64,000 nucleotides of DNA from Chionis minor. Lineage: Eukaryota > Chordata > Aves > Charadriiformes > Chionididae. The stretch lies in the NCBI GenBank assembly GCA_013398295.1, contig VZSF01017903.1:210399-274398 (forward strand), written 5' to 3'. Below are positions 45,256 to 58,100 of the stretch, one piece after another; within the stretch, counting starts at the first letter, position 1; each line of letters begins with the position of its first letter. The notes beneath the pieces are model-generated. The model saw only the letters and a program-made list of their open reading frames with translations, was not told the origin of the DNA and ran no database searches. The position numbers were made by a program, and so were the translations under genes.

Positions 45256-47639
45256 TGGATTTTAGCTTTGAAGGTTCAACCTTTCGCAACTGTATATGGA
45301 ATAGAATATTAATCCTGATGGTCTAGTTTCTTACACAAAATTGGTGGTAGCTAGCACTTTGATAAGTTCTCAAAAGAGCTGCTTAAAAAAAATTCTTGAA
45401 AGTCAAAGCTTTCTATTGTGCTTCCAGATAGAATAATAGATGAAAGCTAAGAAGATATGCCAAGTAATTCCGAAATCAACTTTAAAGCACACGATCATGT
45501 CTTGGCAATCTGAAAGCAGTGTGTGGAGAAGAGAAAAGGGTTGGCAGAGGAATGAAGAAAAGAAGTATTCTACAAAAAAAGAAATGGCATGTCTTGGCAG
45601 AGAGACAATGTTTGCTAACCTGTTGAAGGGTTCAGTCGTAAAAGAACTATGTTCATGAGAACTGAAATAGAGCAGAAACCATTTACCACTTGATGTTCTA
45701 AAGCAAACTGCCAAATAAAATTCTGAAAGGTCTCACTTTGCAGATCAACTCGACCTTATCATGTGATAACATAACAGGAAAATCTGTGCTCTCTCTAGGT
45801 TCCTTAATAATGCATCTGAAAAGAAGGCAAGTCACATTCTGCTTGTAGTTACAACAGAGTAAGCCATAATATATCTACAGAATTCATATTTATTTAAGCA
45901 TAGCTGAGAAAATTAAGTAGTCCAAAAGGTACAGAAGGAATCATATCAGTCACTTGTGTGATAAATTAGAAGTATAAACCAGGAGTCAGATGTTGAGCAG
46001 AGCAATAATCTATCTATGGTTAGTTTTAGAAGTGCGAGGGCTATTGTTAAAATCTAAATGTGGTCTTGTACGTCAACATCCTCGCTGTTCATTTTTTCAG
46101 ATGTAGACTATTAGTTTGCCTCCTCTTCGTATGACTTTCTACATCAACTTTTATACAAATATATTGCATGCAATTAGATAAATTCAAGAGAAAAGGGAAC
46201 TTTGGATTTTGCAGGAACCATAGGGAAAACCACCTGAAACACTTCTAAAATCACTGTGTAAAGAAATGTGTGGGGAAGGTAAGGCTCTAGTAGCCTGGAG
46301 AGCACCTGACTTTGTGGGTGACCGTGGTTGTGGCTATCTTGTGCAGACTTGTGCCCTGGCATGACATTCTGCAGCACTGGCAGGAATGCCAAAACACGCG
46401 ACCAGCCACCTCTGATAGGTTTTTAAAAATTATTATTTAGACTGAGGTTTTACTAATCAAGCAGGGAAGCAGCTGAACTTTGCTCACCCAGACAGAAGCC
46501 CTCTTACCCCCATCCAATGGCAGATAACCCTGCTCTTTGCTCACCCAAGTGGATGCGCAGGCAGGGAAGCTGTGTTTGGATACACAGGGGTTTTGTCCAG
46601 CTTGAAAGATCCCTGTGTTTGTACTTAGCAATTAACTTTGTTGTTATCTGTCTTCAGCGTAGCAGCTCTGCTGCGAGTGCTCCTTGGGGAGGGCTGTGCC
46701 TTAAGTACGCAGCTGAGGACGTAAGCAGGATGTATACAGCGAGGCTGGCTCCTATGGACTGGTTTTGGTACGCAAGGTGTTTCTTCAATGACTTGTGTTT
46801 TCCGAGTAGCAGCTCTCGTTATACAGAGATAAAAGAAGGGTTAACGCAAGCCCTTCTTCAGCCCCCCCTCCTTTCCCCCACACCAAACACACACACTCTC
46901 AACAAAATCTCTAAATCATGCTCTCTTCCCCGAGCTCCAAGACTGCGAGTTACACATAGGACCTCTGTAGCTGCACAGTGCCACACTATTCTGAACGAGA
47001 TGCTGAAGGCACTTGAGTTTCTTTTACTCTCTCCCCTCCCCTCCGCCCCAGATTTAACCTAGTTTTATGGCATGAACAGCCCCAAAGAAAGTCGGAGAGA
47101 AAAGAGATGAAGGCCAGAGAGCAGAGGAGGACCAATGAAAGAAGCAGTAACCATTCTGTCATTCCTTTGGAGAGCAACACTAGACACCTTTAAATGCAGA
47201 GAGTGTCCTCTGCCTTTTTGCCAAAGCCCTTTTATCTGTGTGAATAAAAAGGGAGGCAGGTCAGCCTAGTTTCTGTTGCCAAATAAAAGCATGAATAAAT
47301 TAGGCTATTCTTAGTAGGCAAGTGAAAGGGAGAGGGGGGGGGAAAAGTCAGTATCTATTTCTAAAGCAATTTCATATTCTGCCCCAACTGTTTGCACATG
47401 ATAGAAAGGGGCTGGAGCTGCCTACTATTATGATTAGTACTATTGTTATCGCTGAAGGGCCTCATTGTTCTAGAAGATGTTAGGTTTGCACGATTCACAA
47501 TCCGTCTCTATTCATCCAGGAAAGGTTAGGAGAGAGGATCTGATATTCTGCAAAGGGTTTTCTGCCCCCCTCCCTCCCCCTGCCTTCTCCTTTACTGGCT
47601 TAAGGCAGAAAGCAGGCAGAAGGTCTCCTATTAACTAGA
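45256..47639. other. Gene-free sequence
   Basis: The 181-codon + frame at 46517-47062 has no recognisable domain and ends in a C/T-rich stretch; not accepted as a gene. G9 is at 47334-47342. Nothing else is recognised. Confidence 0.45.
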
Positions 47640-47890
47640 ATTAGGAAACAGGGATCTAGGTGCCTGGGAACAGCCGCTCCGTAGCTCTAATCCCAGTGAG
47701 GACCTTAATTGTATCTGGTTTAACAGTTATTCATGCAGTTTTACTGCAGGCAGGCACGGTGATTAGGGACATTGGTTGGAAAAATCTGTTCATTAGCCTA
47801 ATAAAGGCTGCCTAAGCCTGCTTGTTCAGCCACTAATAATCCAACTATTAGTGCCACACTAGATGCCGTGGTATTAATATGTGTAGTTTA
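47640..47890. promoter_or_regulatory. Strong candidate conserved non-coding element
   Basis: A repeat-free block rich in TAAT/ATTA and TAATCC cores: CTCTAATCCCAG (about 47686), GACCTTAATTG (about 47701), TTCATTAGCCTAATAAAGG (about 47790). It carries the inverted repeat CACTAATA-7-TATTAGTG (47831-47853). The 12-mer TATTAGTGCCAC (47846-47857) is identical to one in the 17.4-kb candidate element. TAATCC is the K50 homeodomain (OTX/PITX type) site. The 132-codon frame just downstream shows no domain. Enhancer role is inference. Confidence 0.42.
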
Positions 47891-50800
47891 CTAGTGTCAC
47901 AACAGCAATATGGGTCAGTTTAGTCGTTCCTCGGTTTCACAGTCAGGCACCCTGTGCTGGTGCAGGAGAGAGAAATGAATGAGCAGGTAAGTCTGACAAA
48001 ACAGATCACACCATATAGTGAATCCTCAATATGTTTTTTTCTGCAACTCAGAGGCAGCCCAGGAGCCTTAGGAACAGGGTTGTTTGAGGACAAGAAAATC
48101 AGCCCCTTCCAGCAATGGATGTTCTTGAAAAGCAGTTTATTTTTTCATAGGTGGTTCGCTCGTTTTCTTCATGGAAGAGCTTTGGCTGTGTATCAAGTGT
48201 TAACAGAGAGTAATTGTTGGGGAAGAGGGGTGTTCGCTGTCCTCACGCATCGTGGAGTGCATGGGCACGCACACCTCCTGGCATGTGCTGAGACCAACAC
48301 CCAGCTTGGGAATGTCCAGGTTGCCTTTGGAGGTGGAGAGAAGGAGGTATAATTGTCGTCTTCTCTGCTTCCTTGATCTTCCTCAGCTGGCCTAAACTTT
48401 TCCTTTCCTGATAGAAGGAAGTAAAAATACTGCTCACACTTTAGGGGATTCATTTGCCCTAAGCATAATCCTGGGGTTGCTAATTAATGTCAGTGGCTCT
48501 TTCTGTAACAAAATCCTGTCATTCACCTTTCTCTTTTATTTATGGGAATGATTTGTTGCATTTTCCAATAGAAGATGAAAATGACAGTAATGTAATATTC
48601 TAAATAAATTGTTGCCAGATATCTTTCTATAGAAGTTCTTTCTAAAGATTTTAATGAGAGATTAGAAAATTAACAAGTGGATTATTGTTTTTTTGTTCTA
48701 TAGCTGATCTTTCACCTGCTTGTTTTCAGTACCTCTCCCTGTGAGACATTACATGTAACCAAAATCTGCCTTGACTTTGAACCAGACTAGATTCATACCA
48801 AAAGCAGGGTACAGAATTAAGCATGTGCACACTGTGTGTGTCTGTTAATAGCAGTGGCACCTGTGCTAAAATGAAAAAAAACCCCAACAAACAAAACCAA
48901 AAACCCACCACCAGGCAGGTAGGTGACTTGTTGTTACCTATAGCTACCCATCCAAGTCCAAAGGATACGTATTCTACTACCGCCTGACAAATACCCCTTA
49001 AAACACAAATGGGAAACCAAAACCCTTTCAGATGGAGAAAAAACACATTAATTTTCACTGGCCCTCACCTGCTCTTCTCCAAACCCAGAGAAAAATGACT
49101 CAAACCTTCCCACAAAGTGCAAGAGCCAAAATATGCCCTTGCCAACTGCTGGGCTGCCTGTGCAGGAATAATATTGTGTAAATATAACAGAAGTCAGCTA
49201 TTGCTCAAGTACCTTTCAACAAATAGGTATCTTAATGCCCCCCTTTTCAGCTAATGACTTTATTTTCTAGTCAACATATGTATTTTAATTGCAATCCCAG
49301 TATGCCCATTTATATAAAGATATTATTTTAATCCATTTGATTAGTATTTTGGGGGGTTTATGTCACTGCTATTCAATATTTTTGATAGTATCGCATTTGA
49401 ACTGTTTGTTTAGTGAGGTTAAGAGAAAACATACCAGGTGGGTATGTACCGTTCACTGCTGTGTCCATGTGCGAATGTCTACATCTGGGATGCTGGTGGT
49501 ACACTAAGTGGTGCTACACATTTCATAAATTTCAGTCAAGTGAATAAGTGTATTTTTCATGCTCCTGTGATCATCAGCTTCATTTCTGTGTTCTGAAATG
49601 CTGCTTCCAGAACTACTGCTGCAGATCCCATGTAGATTCAGGCGGCAGTAAAGGATGTACTTTTTCTTCCCCATAATATGTTGGCTTGGAAAATGGGTAA
49701 ACAATATTTATATGTGAAAAATAATAGTGAGAGGTCTTATGACTGATGTCCTCTAATGTTTAAAGGTGGAATTCTAAATGTTATAGCCTAAAAGCAGTAC
49801 TATTTCTAGGACTTCACTGAGAAACATCCCATGTGCTCATAATTCAGAAATGACAGATTTTATCTTTTCAAGTAATTGTAGTAGTTTGGAAAATAATATT
49901 ATTAAAATAAATTCCTCCTCCCTACAGAATTAGAGACAGGCATTTGTTTAATAAGCTTCATGAGTAGAAATAGCTTGTCTTTGTAAGATTCCTGCTGTGT
50001 CTCTCTGCCTGATGAGAGATGCTTTATGTTGTAATATATTATAACATGTTTTACATAACGTTGTTGGATGTAATCAGATGGATTTGATATGGCTGAAGAG
50101 AAAGTCTGTTGAAGAAACTCTGATTCTATGTATGAAGTACCTTTGAAAAGTCCTGGATGTTGGCTATTACCAAATTTTATTATAATTTATTATTACTACA
50201 TTTGATTTTGGTCTTTGACATTCAACACTATAACTCTGCCAATCCTATTTTTTTATTTCATTTTAATTTTAAATCAGCTATGATAGACATAGTAAAATTT
50301 CATAGAGATTAAACAGTGGTAGGAGTCCATAAATAAGACTGATCCCATTTTTAAATAAAAGTAACATGGAAATGTTGCTACAGATGTTGGTGTGTTGGGA
50401 GTAATTCTGTAATGAGGACTGCAGGGGCAGCTCTCTTGTACTCTGTTTCCAACACTGACATTGTTTGTGAAAAGTTTAGCAAGAAAAATGAACTTTTCAT
50501 GACTAGCTTCTGGAATCTGTAAAATTATTGTCATCACACATCCAGTCTCCAGAGGATCTCACAAGACTGAACTATCGTGGGACTTCTGGATGAAAGGTTC
50601 ATGCGAAACATTTTTTTTACTGGGCATATCTCTTACAAACCAGTATCTTTATTTCAGGAACAAATTGCTTTATTTACTACTTTGCTTATTTTGGAGGCTG
50701 TATCTTAGATATAGGGGTGTAAGAATTTTATAAGACAGCCATATGTGGTTTTTAGCAAAATGAAAAATTATTGCTCTACTAATGCATTCAGGGGAATTAA

Positions 50801-52254
50801 AGTGAGTAACTTTTTCTGCTGGGGGGTAGATAGGCCTTTGCAATAAAAACTGTAATCTCTTCAATGAATATAAGTGATCAAGGATATGATTTTTCCATTG
50901 CATTTTGAAATCTGGCAGTGCATTTTCCCTTCTCAGAGGTCGTTCAGTGAAGAAAGCTGTTGAATCATACAAGCAGAACTTCCCCTAGCACCTAAACTGT
51001 TGCTGACGGTCAACAACTTGCTGTATTAGTGGCTTCATTTGGGAATATCACAACACGTACAGTGATATTTCTATCCCTTTCTAACCATTTCTGGTTGACT
51101 GTGGTAGTGCGTGCTGGAGAAGACAAATTGACAGTTCTTGAAGACAGTGCAGTGGAAAGAACCATACCTCATTTTATTTCAAGCCTGCATCCATGGGGAC
51201 AAAGGACTAGGATAGAGCAGCTAGAATGCAAGAAAACGCATAAGATTTGTAGAACGTGTCCCAGTTACGTAGATTAGATATCTATGTGGACTGTGACGAT
51301 GGAAAAGGGTGGTTCTTACCTCCCTGTAGCTCTTCAGTAAATAACCTCAATGTTGGCTAGCAAAACTGAGATGCTCACAGTGTCTATGTTAGAAGAGACA
51401 CCATGAACGTGGATATTCAAACATAAGGAAAGGAAATTAAGTGCAGGACTAGTTGCCAATTGACAACTGAAAAATCTGAAAGACACAGCAATCATCTCTC
51501 AGTTGTATTGCGTGCATGTCCGTCAGATGTTGCTTCCAGAACGTGGAATTTAACTCACTTCAGCAGCAATAGATGCATTCAACAGAAGCTCAGTGCAAAT
51601 TTCTAATTCATGCTACCAATAGTTCAAGAAAAGATAATTCAGTCTAGACTTTGGTACAGTTTTAATTGGATTCCACGGATTTTAGATAAGCCTATGGCTG
51701 GAAGCCTAATTCTAAGAACTCTTAAGGAGCAGGAAATGGTAACTTTTATTTCAACACCTGCTAAACAATGCCCATGGAGATGTTAAAAAATTAACTTCCA
51801 CGTGTGCCTTTCACATGCATCTGGCTTGAAAAAACAAAGAAATCTATTTGCCACCTAATGTGTAGCTTTTGAATATTTGGAAACATATGGCAGTCCACAT
51901 GAGGGTTTTCTGAGTCTTCTCTTGTCCACCTCGTTGCTTGCTTTGCCATAGTGCTGATTTTAAAGCCAGGCCTTGAGACGAAAAGGCAGATCAAAGTCAC
52001 TTGTGGTAACTTATTCTGTGACATTTTTCTGCCTCAAATAAATGAGGGAGGGATGGACGTTTATTTTACCTGCTGGTAGTTTAAGATTAACGGTTGTTTC
52101 ATTGTAGATGAAACCTTCTAGGTTTTCCACACACTAGCAGTATTTATCTCCTCCAATATATAAGGACACCGTTATCTACAGTGAGGAATGTAATTTGCGG
52201 CAGGCTGCTGAAAGAGCAGACGAACAGTGAGTTACTGTGAAGGACTGCGCTATC
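47891..52254. other. Gene-free AT-rich sequence
   Basis: No gene is supported. A low-complexity A/C tract (AAAACCCC, AACAAACAAAACC) lies at 48874-48913, and a 110-codon minus frame is drawn through its complement. The other frames are at most 132 codons with no domain. Confidence 0.5.
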
Positions 52255-52470
52255 TGATGGTGAGAACGTTGGACGGGAATTCATGAGACTTGTCGTCTAT
52301 TCCCAGCTCTGCCTTGTGCCTGTTGAATGACCTTCAGCCAGTCACTTTCTCTCTTTTGTCTCAGCTATCATTTTACCTGTTAAAATGTGATAATGAAACA
52401 CTTCTTTTTTTATAAACTGCTAGGTGCTGATGAACAGCACTGGTGAGGAGTCCTGTACAAAAGCTAAGTG
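52255..52470 (+). repeat. MIR SINE relic (clearest in the window)
   Basis: On the + strand all parts of MIR appear in order. The end of the tRNA-like head is TATTCCCAGCTCTGCC (52299-52314). The core has TGAATGACCTTCAGCC (about 52325-52340) and AGTCACTTTCTCTC (about 52340-52353), then TGTCTCAGCTATCATTTTACC, then GTTAAAATGTGATAATGA (about 52379-52396). A tail AGGTGCTGATGAACAGCAC follows near 52423. MIR is an ancient amniote/mammal-wide tRNA-core SINE; its survival here as a long copy is consistent with low turnover in this desert. Confidence 0.75.
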
Positions 52471-55067
52471 GTATGGAATATTTGATTGCACTTGGCTTCA
52501 TTGAGTTGTGACTGATAATACAGATATTGGTCAGCAAATGGCTTTATTGGTCCAGTAGACATTATTACATAACTATCAAATTTTCTATCTGTCTGCTTTT
52601 TTTAGTCTCTAAAATGATGCTTCACAGATGACATGGATTTTGCTTTCTGCTGTAACCTCACAGAGAAGCTAAAATCTTGAAATCTTGTCATTGGCACTTA
52701 ACTCTGCTGACCTTTGGAGGGAATGGAGCTCAAGACATCTATTCTGATTAGCTAGTTTAAGATCAGTTAGTAGTAGGCTGAGGAGTCCAGAAGACTTGTA
52801 TTTAGGTGCAATTTCTTGTGCTTGTGCAAACGTAAGACATCCAGTTTCTTCCAGATGTGAAGCAATTTTCTCCATTGCTCTACCTGACCCACCTACTGTC
52901 CTGGTGGGTGGGAGAGCGGTAGTGTCCCCATAAGCTGAAGGAAGTAGAGGTGGCTGAGGTGCTTCCGTGGGATACCCTTGCTTAGGAATGGTAGGCAGTT
53001 TCTAATGCATCTTTCTGCATGACCTTGCAAGGGCCAGCTGAAGTCTGGAAACAAGTAACATTTAGGTAGCTTACACACTTTGCTAGAAATCTGTGCTGAA
53101 ATAAATGTCGCTAAAATGTAGGGGGATACTGTAGGCCTATTAGAAGTCCAAGAAAACAGCCCAAGGATCTGTCATATCACTAAACAAAAAGATTGCTACC
53201 AATCTCAAAGGCTTTTTTGTTTCTAAAGGGCACTGTCCTGGTGCAATTTTCCTCTGGCATTTAACTTAATTTCATCCTGAGGTTCTCAGCTGTGGGTACA
53301 TCGAGACTCTTGTTTTTCCTAACAATATCTGAAGGTTTCATAAAATTCATCCCTAAAATACCAGCCACCTGTCAGTGTTTCTTAATACTAACCTATATAT
53401 TTTCAATACTAAGGTAGTATGGTTATTTTGTTGGGGGATTTTTTTCAGAAACCCAAAAAACAAAAAACTTCACATGTACTTCTTTGGTGTAAAATTTGTA
53501 CTCTGTTAGTTCACTTACTAAATTATAGGATTAACATCTCCGTTCAAGTTTGTTTAAGAAACAGTCTTTTATATGCCTTTATTCATCTGGAGCTGGTACC
53601 TTGAACTCTTAGATCCTATCTCTTGACTGAGTGGTCGTAACTCTATTTGATGGCTTTTGGATGGGATATAGCAGGGATATACAGGCTCCTTAATCATAGA
53701 CAAGTGATAAGACTGTCTTGAAAAAAGGTCCAATAGCTTTGAAATTACAAAGTCATAAACCTGACAAGAAAGAGATATTCAAGAGCTCAAATGGGGAGTA
53801 GGTGCCCTCATCTCAGTGGCAGGTAGATGTCTATCATTCATTTTTTTGAATATCTTCTTTCCATCTTAGAAATAAAGGTTGTCCTAAGGGATCTTTATTT
53901 TAGTGTTTCTGTCACAGAAAAGATGAACTTGCTTCCATAGTTATGCACTATGCGCCAAGAACTAAAGAAACAGAGACAATTGATATAATAAAAATAGTGA
54001 AAACTCTGTTAATGCTGGCTGAACAATCAGAAACAGAAAATTCCATAAAACATACTCATGCATCCATGACTTGAAAGCTGTCATTTAAAAATATTTTCCA
54101 CCTGTGGCTAAATGATGAAAATTACCAGGATCAAGAACTGGTTTATTTCCTGCCTTTCAAAGATGGAGTATCCTTATAGGATGAAGGGAATTTTTATATC
54201 AGTTCTGTTCTTTCAAGTTTTACCTCTGTCAAGAAAAAAAAAATAAATTTGCATGTTTGTTCCCCAGCACATAAGAGCATGAATTTTTGTTCCCCAAGAT
54301 TATTGCTTACCAACATGTAAAGATAAATATGTCTCCCTGAAAGCGCAGCCTGAGCAGAGGGAATTCAGAAAATGAACGACAACTGGACACCTAATTCCCT
54401 TGGGCTCCTCTCAGCTTTTGTTGTTTTAATTTAATTTCCTAGCTTTGGAGATGTTCATTCAGCGGCTGAACTCCTTTGCTTCTGTACTTCCCCATGAAAA
54501 ATTTTATTTGCTTTTTAATCCCAACCAGCCAGTGAAATTCATAACAAATAAGAATACAAAATCTAACGATGATGAGTGATTCATCCTCAGTCGAGTTATA
54601 GACTTGAAGCCATTGCTAAAAGGTATTATTTTTAGCCACTACTATTATGCATTTGCATTATAGTAACAACTGAAAACTGTCCAAGATTGGGTTGCCACTG
54701 AACTAAGGCTCCTTTAAACACCTAAAAAGAGACGATCCCTGTCCCCGAAAGCTGGCAAACTAGTACACAGATTAAATATGATCTTGAAAAACGTGGGCAC
54801 TAAGGCTACCTTTAAGGAAGAGTGATTTCTGATCTTAATTTTCGTGTTGATACATGGTTTACTACATGCTTCTCTCATATCTTATTTGGTGATGTTATGT
54901 ATAAATTTCAAGTAATATACATTCAGCTTTCTGCTGTTTGAATTTGTGGATTTGTTTAGAGAGTGGACTAATTTTGTGGAAAAAGATAAAAGGAAGAGGT
55001 ATTAGTCTTGCGCAGAATTTCTAGAACACGTGCTACAGCTTTCCAGAGGGAACCCTTGGACAAGAAC
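52471..55067. other. Gene-free AT-rich sequence
   Basis: Nothing recognised beyond short A/T runs (for example an A run near 54234-54241). No frame longer than 68 codons. Confidence 0.55.
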
Positions 55068-55115
55068 ATAGTATAGAGATATAAATGTGTTTATATCTCC
55101 ATGTATCTATACTAT
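55068..55115. other. 48-base two-step hairpin
   Basis: Inner arms GAGATATAAA (55076-55085) and TTTATATCTC (55090-55099) pair perfectly around a TGTG loop. Outer arms ATAGTATAG (55068-55076) and CTATACTAT (55107-55115) also pair, with a 7-base one-sided bulge. It is very AU-rich, so a functional microRNA precursor is unlikely but not excluded. Confidence 0.6.
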
Positions 55116-58100
55116 ACCAGCTGACATCTGCGTTCACTCAGGATTTCATTTAGATCTTTGGTATGTTAAATTTCCATGCACAACTTTTTAAGGGGGTTTC
55201 ACAGACCCTGTTACAGCATGGGTTACAGCACAATGATCCTCAGGGCAGCGGTGGGCGCTGGTGCTGGCTGCCCCCTTCGCAAGGGCAGAGCGCAGGGCTG
55301 TTCCCCATGTCGCTCCCTGTGATCCCACATCACTGGCTCCGCAAACCTCCTGCCCCGGTGCCACCGCATTCGTGCGGCTGTGCATATGTGGGCTCGCACC
55401 GGGAAAGTCATAGCTGCCTGTAGGTCACCTTCCTTCACCTCCTTTTCCAAGGGTGGGGAACCAAAGCCAAATGAAGCCGAGCATTGGCCAGCGAACAGAC
55501 TGCTCTGCTGTTCTGACTTTTAGATGTGCTATTTCCTTAACCTCCCTGCTTTGAGCTGAGAACATCTTATGAAATAGTCATATTTTTCTCTAGAGCTTCT
55601 TTTGTTTACTTTTCACTCTCAAACTGGTGTTACAAGGAGCTGAACTGATATCTGCCACGATTTCCCTACCTCAACAGAAGAGATGCACTTGGAGCAGAGT
55701 GCCGCAAAGAAACACTTTTAGCTTTATTATTTAACAAAACAAGGCTAATCTCTTGATTAGAACATCCCTGAAATAATACGTGATTAATTTCTCCCACAGC
55801 TCTTCCCTCAAGGCCTGCCTGCTTCCTCTGTTCTTCTTTCCCCCCAGTGCCTTCCTTGTAGATACGGTCACGACTCGCCTCGCTTGCAGGGTGGCACAGA
55901 TGACATGACTTCTCTTACAGACCCCATTACCGTGAGGCAGCTGCCAGTTCCAATTAACCTCCGAGAGATAAGGACTGAAATTAGTGCAAGTTGACAGATA
56001 CCCCGGTAATGGGAGGAGGACGACGGTTTCAGTTTATACATTGTTGGGTTATGACCCGGCATATATTACTGGCTGAATGATCTGGCTCGCAAAGGCCCCG
56101 TGTGGTAATACAGCCTTGGGAGAGTTGCCTGCTGTAGGTGGTCACACTGCCATGGGGTGAGAGCAATGAGGGACAGGGACCCTTCACCTCTACTGGGGTA
56201 GCCAAGAAGGGCTTGATGACACTGTGCACATGAATAGGTTATGCCAAGTGGTCTGGCGAAGAAGGACAGTGCTGTCAACGCATGGGTGGCGCTAAGATGA
56301 TGCTGAGAGTCTCCAACCAGCTGGAAACTTCTTGGAATTGGTTATAGTTTTCTGTGCTGTTCTGTTGTTCTTAGCAATAGCTCTCCCTCTTCGAAGAACT
56401 GTGTTATTAGGGACAAGTGTAATGTCCTGGCATTGGGTGGAAATGCAAATACTCATACTGGTAGATCCCAGATATTCCCTCATGGGAGTGTGGACACGCT
56501 TCTTCCAGGAAAGTCAGTGAACCAGCCAGAATTGATGCTATTACAGACTTGGTTTCAGGAGGCAGAAAAAGTACTACTTTTGAAAGAAAGTATCATAAAA
56601 AATTACTACCGGGTTAGGAAATCCTGACTTGCTCCATTTAAAACCAGCTAAAAGAGTAAACACAAACAGTTCTGCCACTAATATTAGCTTGTATTCGAAA
56701 ACAAACTTTGTTAAATTTAGAGAGATATTAATAAAGTCCAATGAACTAAAAAGACCAGAAATTTGCATACAGAGTACATGCACAAACTATTTGTCAGCGA
56801 TGTAAAGTCTATATGGAACTTCTGTTTCCAGCAGAAGAAAAACACAGACAAGGGCTCTGGATCCAAACAGAAATGTATTAATTTCTGAAATTATATTGAT
56901 AAACAGAGAACCTGAGAATAATTTTATTGAAATAAATATTTGCTTTGTAGTTCAGAAGGTGTAGGAATAAATTGAGAACTTCTAGAAGTCAGCCAATTTA
57001 TGCATGCAAACAAAACCACAACAGCAAGAACAGCTTTTCAGCCATAGAAACAAAAAGACGAAGGAAAGGAGAGGGCCTTAGGGAAGAAGTACATGGAGCT
57101 GGATATCCTTCCCCCAGCCAGCCCCAGTCCTCCTGTCCCATGTGCCACACCGCGATTCTCCTGCTGCTGCTAGTACCAAAATGTTTCAATGCAGAGGAGA
57201 GATGAGGAGAGATAAGGAGCCTGAATTAACAGAGGAGGTTACCAAGCTGGACTTTCTTAGTATCCCCCCTTAGCTTTAAATTTCTCTCTGTAAAAGTATC
57301 TTGAGTACATACCTGGGACAGAAGAAACAATTGAAGCTAAAGAACAATGTTGGCATAGAGTGAATGAATCAAAAAATGGACATAGACAAATGTAGGCTGA
57401 AAATAACAAGGTGACTCTGTTCCAGCAGGGACAATCTTAGAGTTCCTCTCCCCCTGTTTTTATTAAAGCTTGCCTAATTTGGAGCTGGAAATGCACAGTT
57501 TTTAAAGCGCATTTTATGGTGTGGCTGTTAGCTGTAGCAAGGCACAGACCTGCAACCCAGACCGCTCCTTCCACAGCCGTGCATCAGAGCCTTACCCAGC
57601 AGTAAAATTGCAAGCCCCAAACATTGATCTTTGACCAACCGGCAATCAAAATGAAACTGGGAACTGAGCTGGGATCTTACTTGCACCCAAATATCTAAAT
57701 AAAGTAAGTTAAGCTTCTTAAAGTTGACAAAGATATTATAGCAGGATCTTTGGTTCTTGCTGGAGTTGACTGTACAGAACACAAAGGGGAAATTTGGGGA
57801 TTTTGAGCTGCTCTGTCACCAGCTCTGGTTCTTGTTTCACCTCTCGGCAAGCCTGTGGCTTTCTCTCTCCAAATTATTTTTTTGTTTTTTTCAGTTTTCT
57901 CTTTGCTTTAAAAAGACAGATTTTCCATTATTATATTGAATAACTGGACTTGTCATTTTTTTCTTTACTCTTTTGGCTACTTAGAAAAATTACAGCAAAC
58001 CTCCATCTGCAAACAAAAAAGCTAAAGAAAGTTTGTCATCCTCTTCATGCAAAAGCATGTGCTTCACTTGTTCAATAACATTTCAGTACAAGCTCTGGAC

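Noticed and set aside
46517..47062. 181-codon plus-strand frame
   Set aside because: No domain; its C-terminal half is a C/T-rich low-complexity region that is poor in stops by composition.
47954..48352. 132-codon plus-strand frame downstream of the 47.8-kb CNE candidate
   Set aside because: No domain; overlapping minus frames of similar length; no supported splice sites.
57790..57860. Possible MIR fragment
   Set aside because: Only scattered short matches to the MIR core; the order is partly right but below what I would accept without a profile search.
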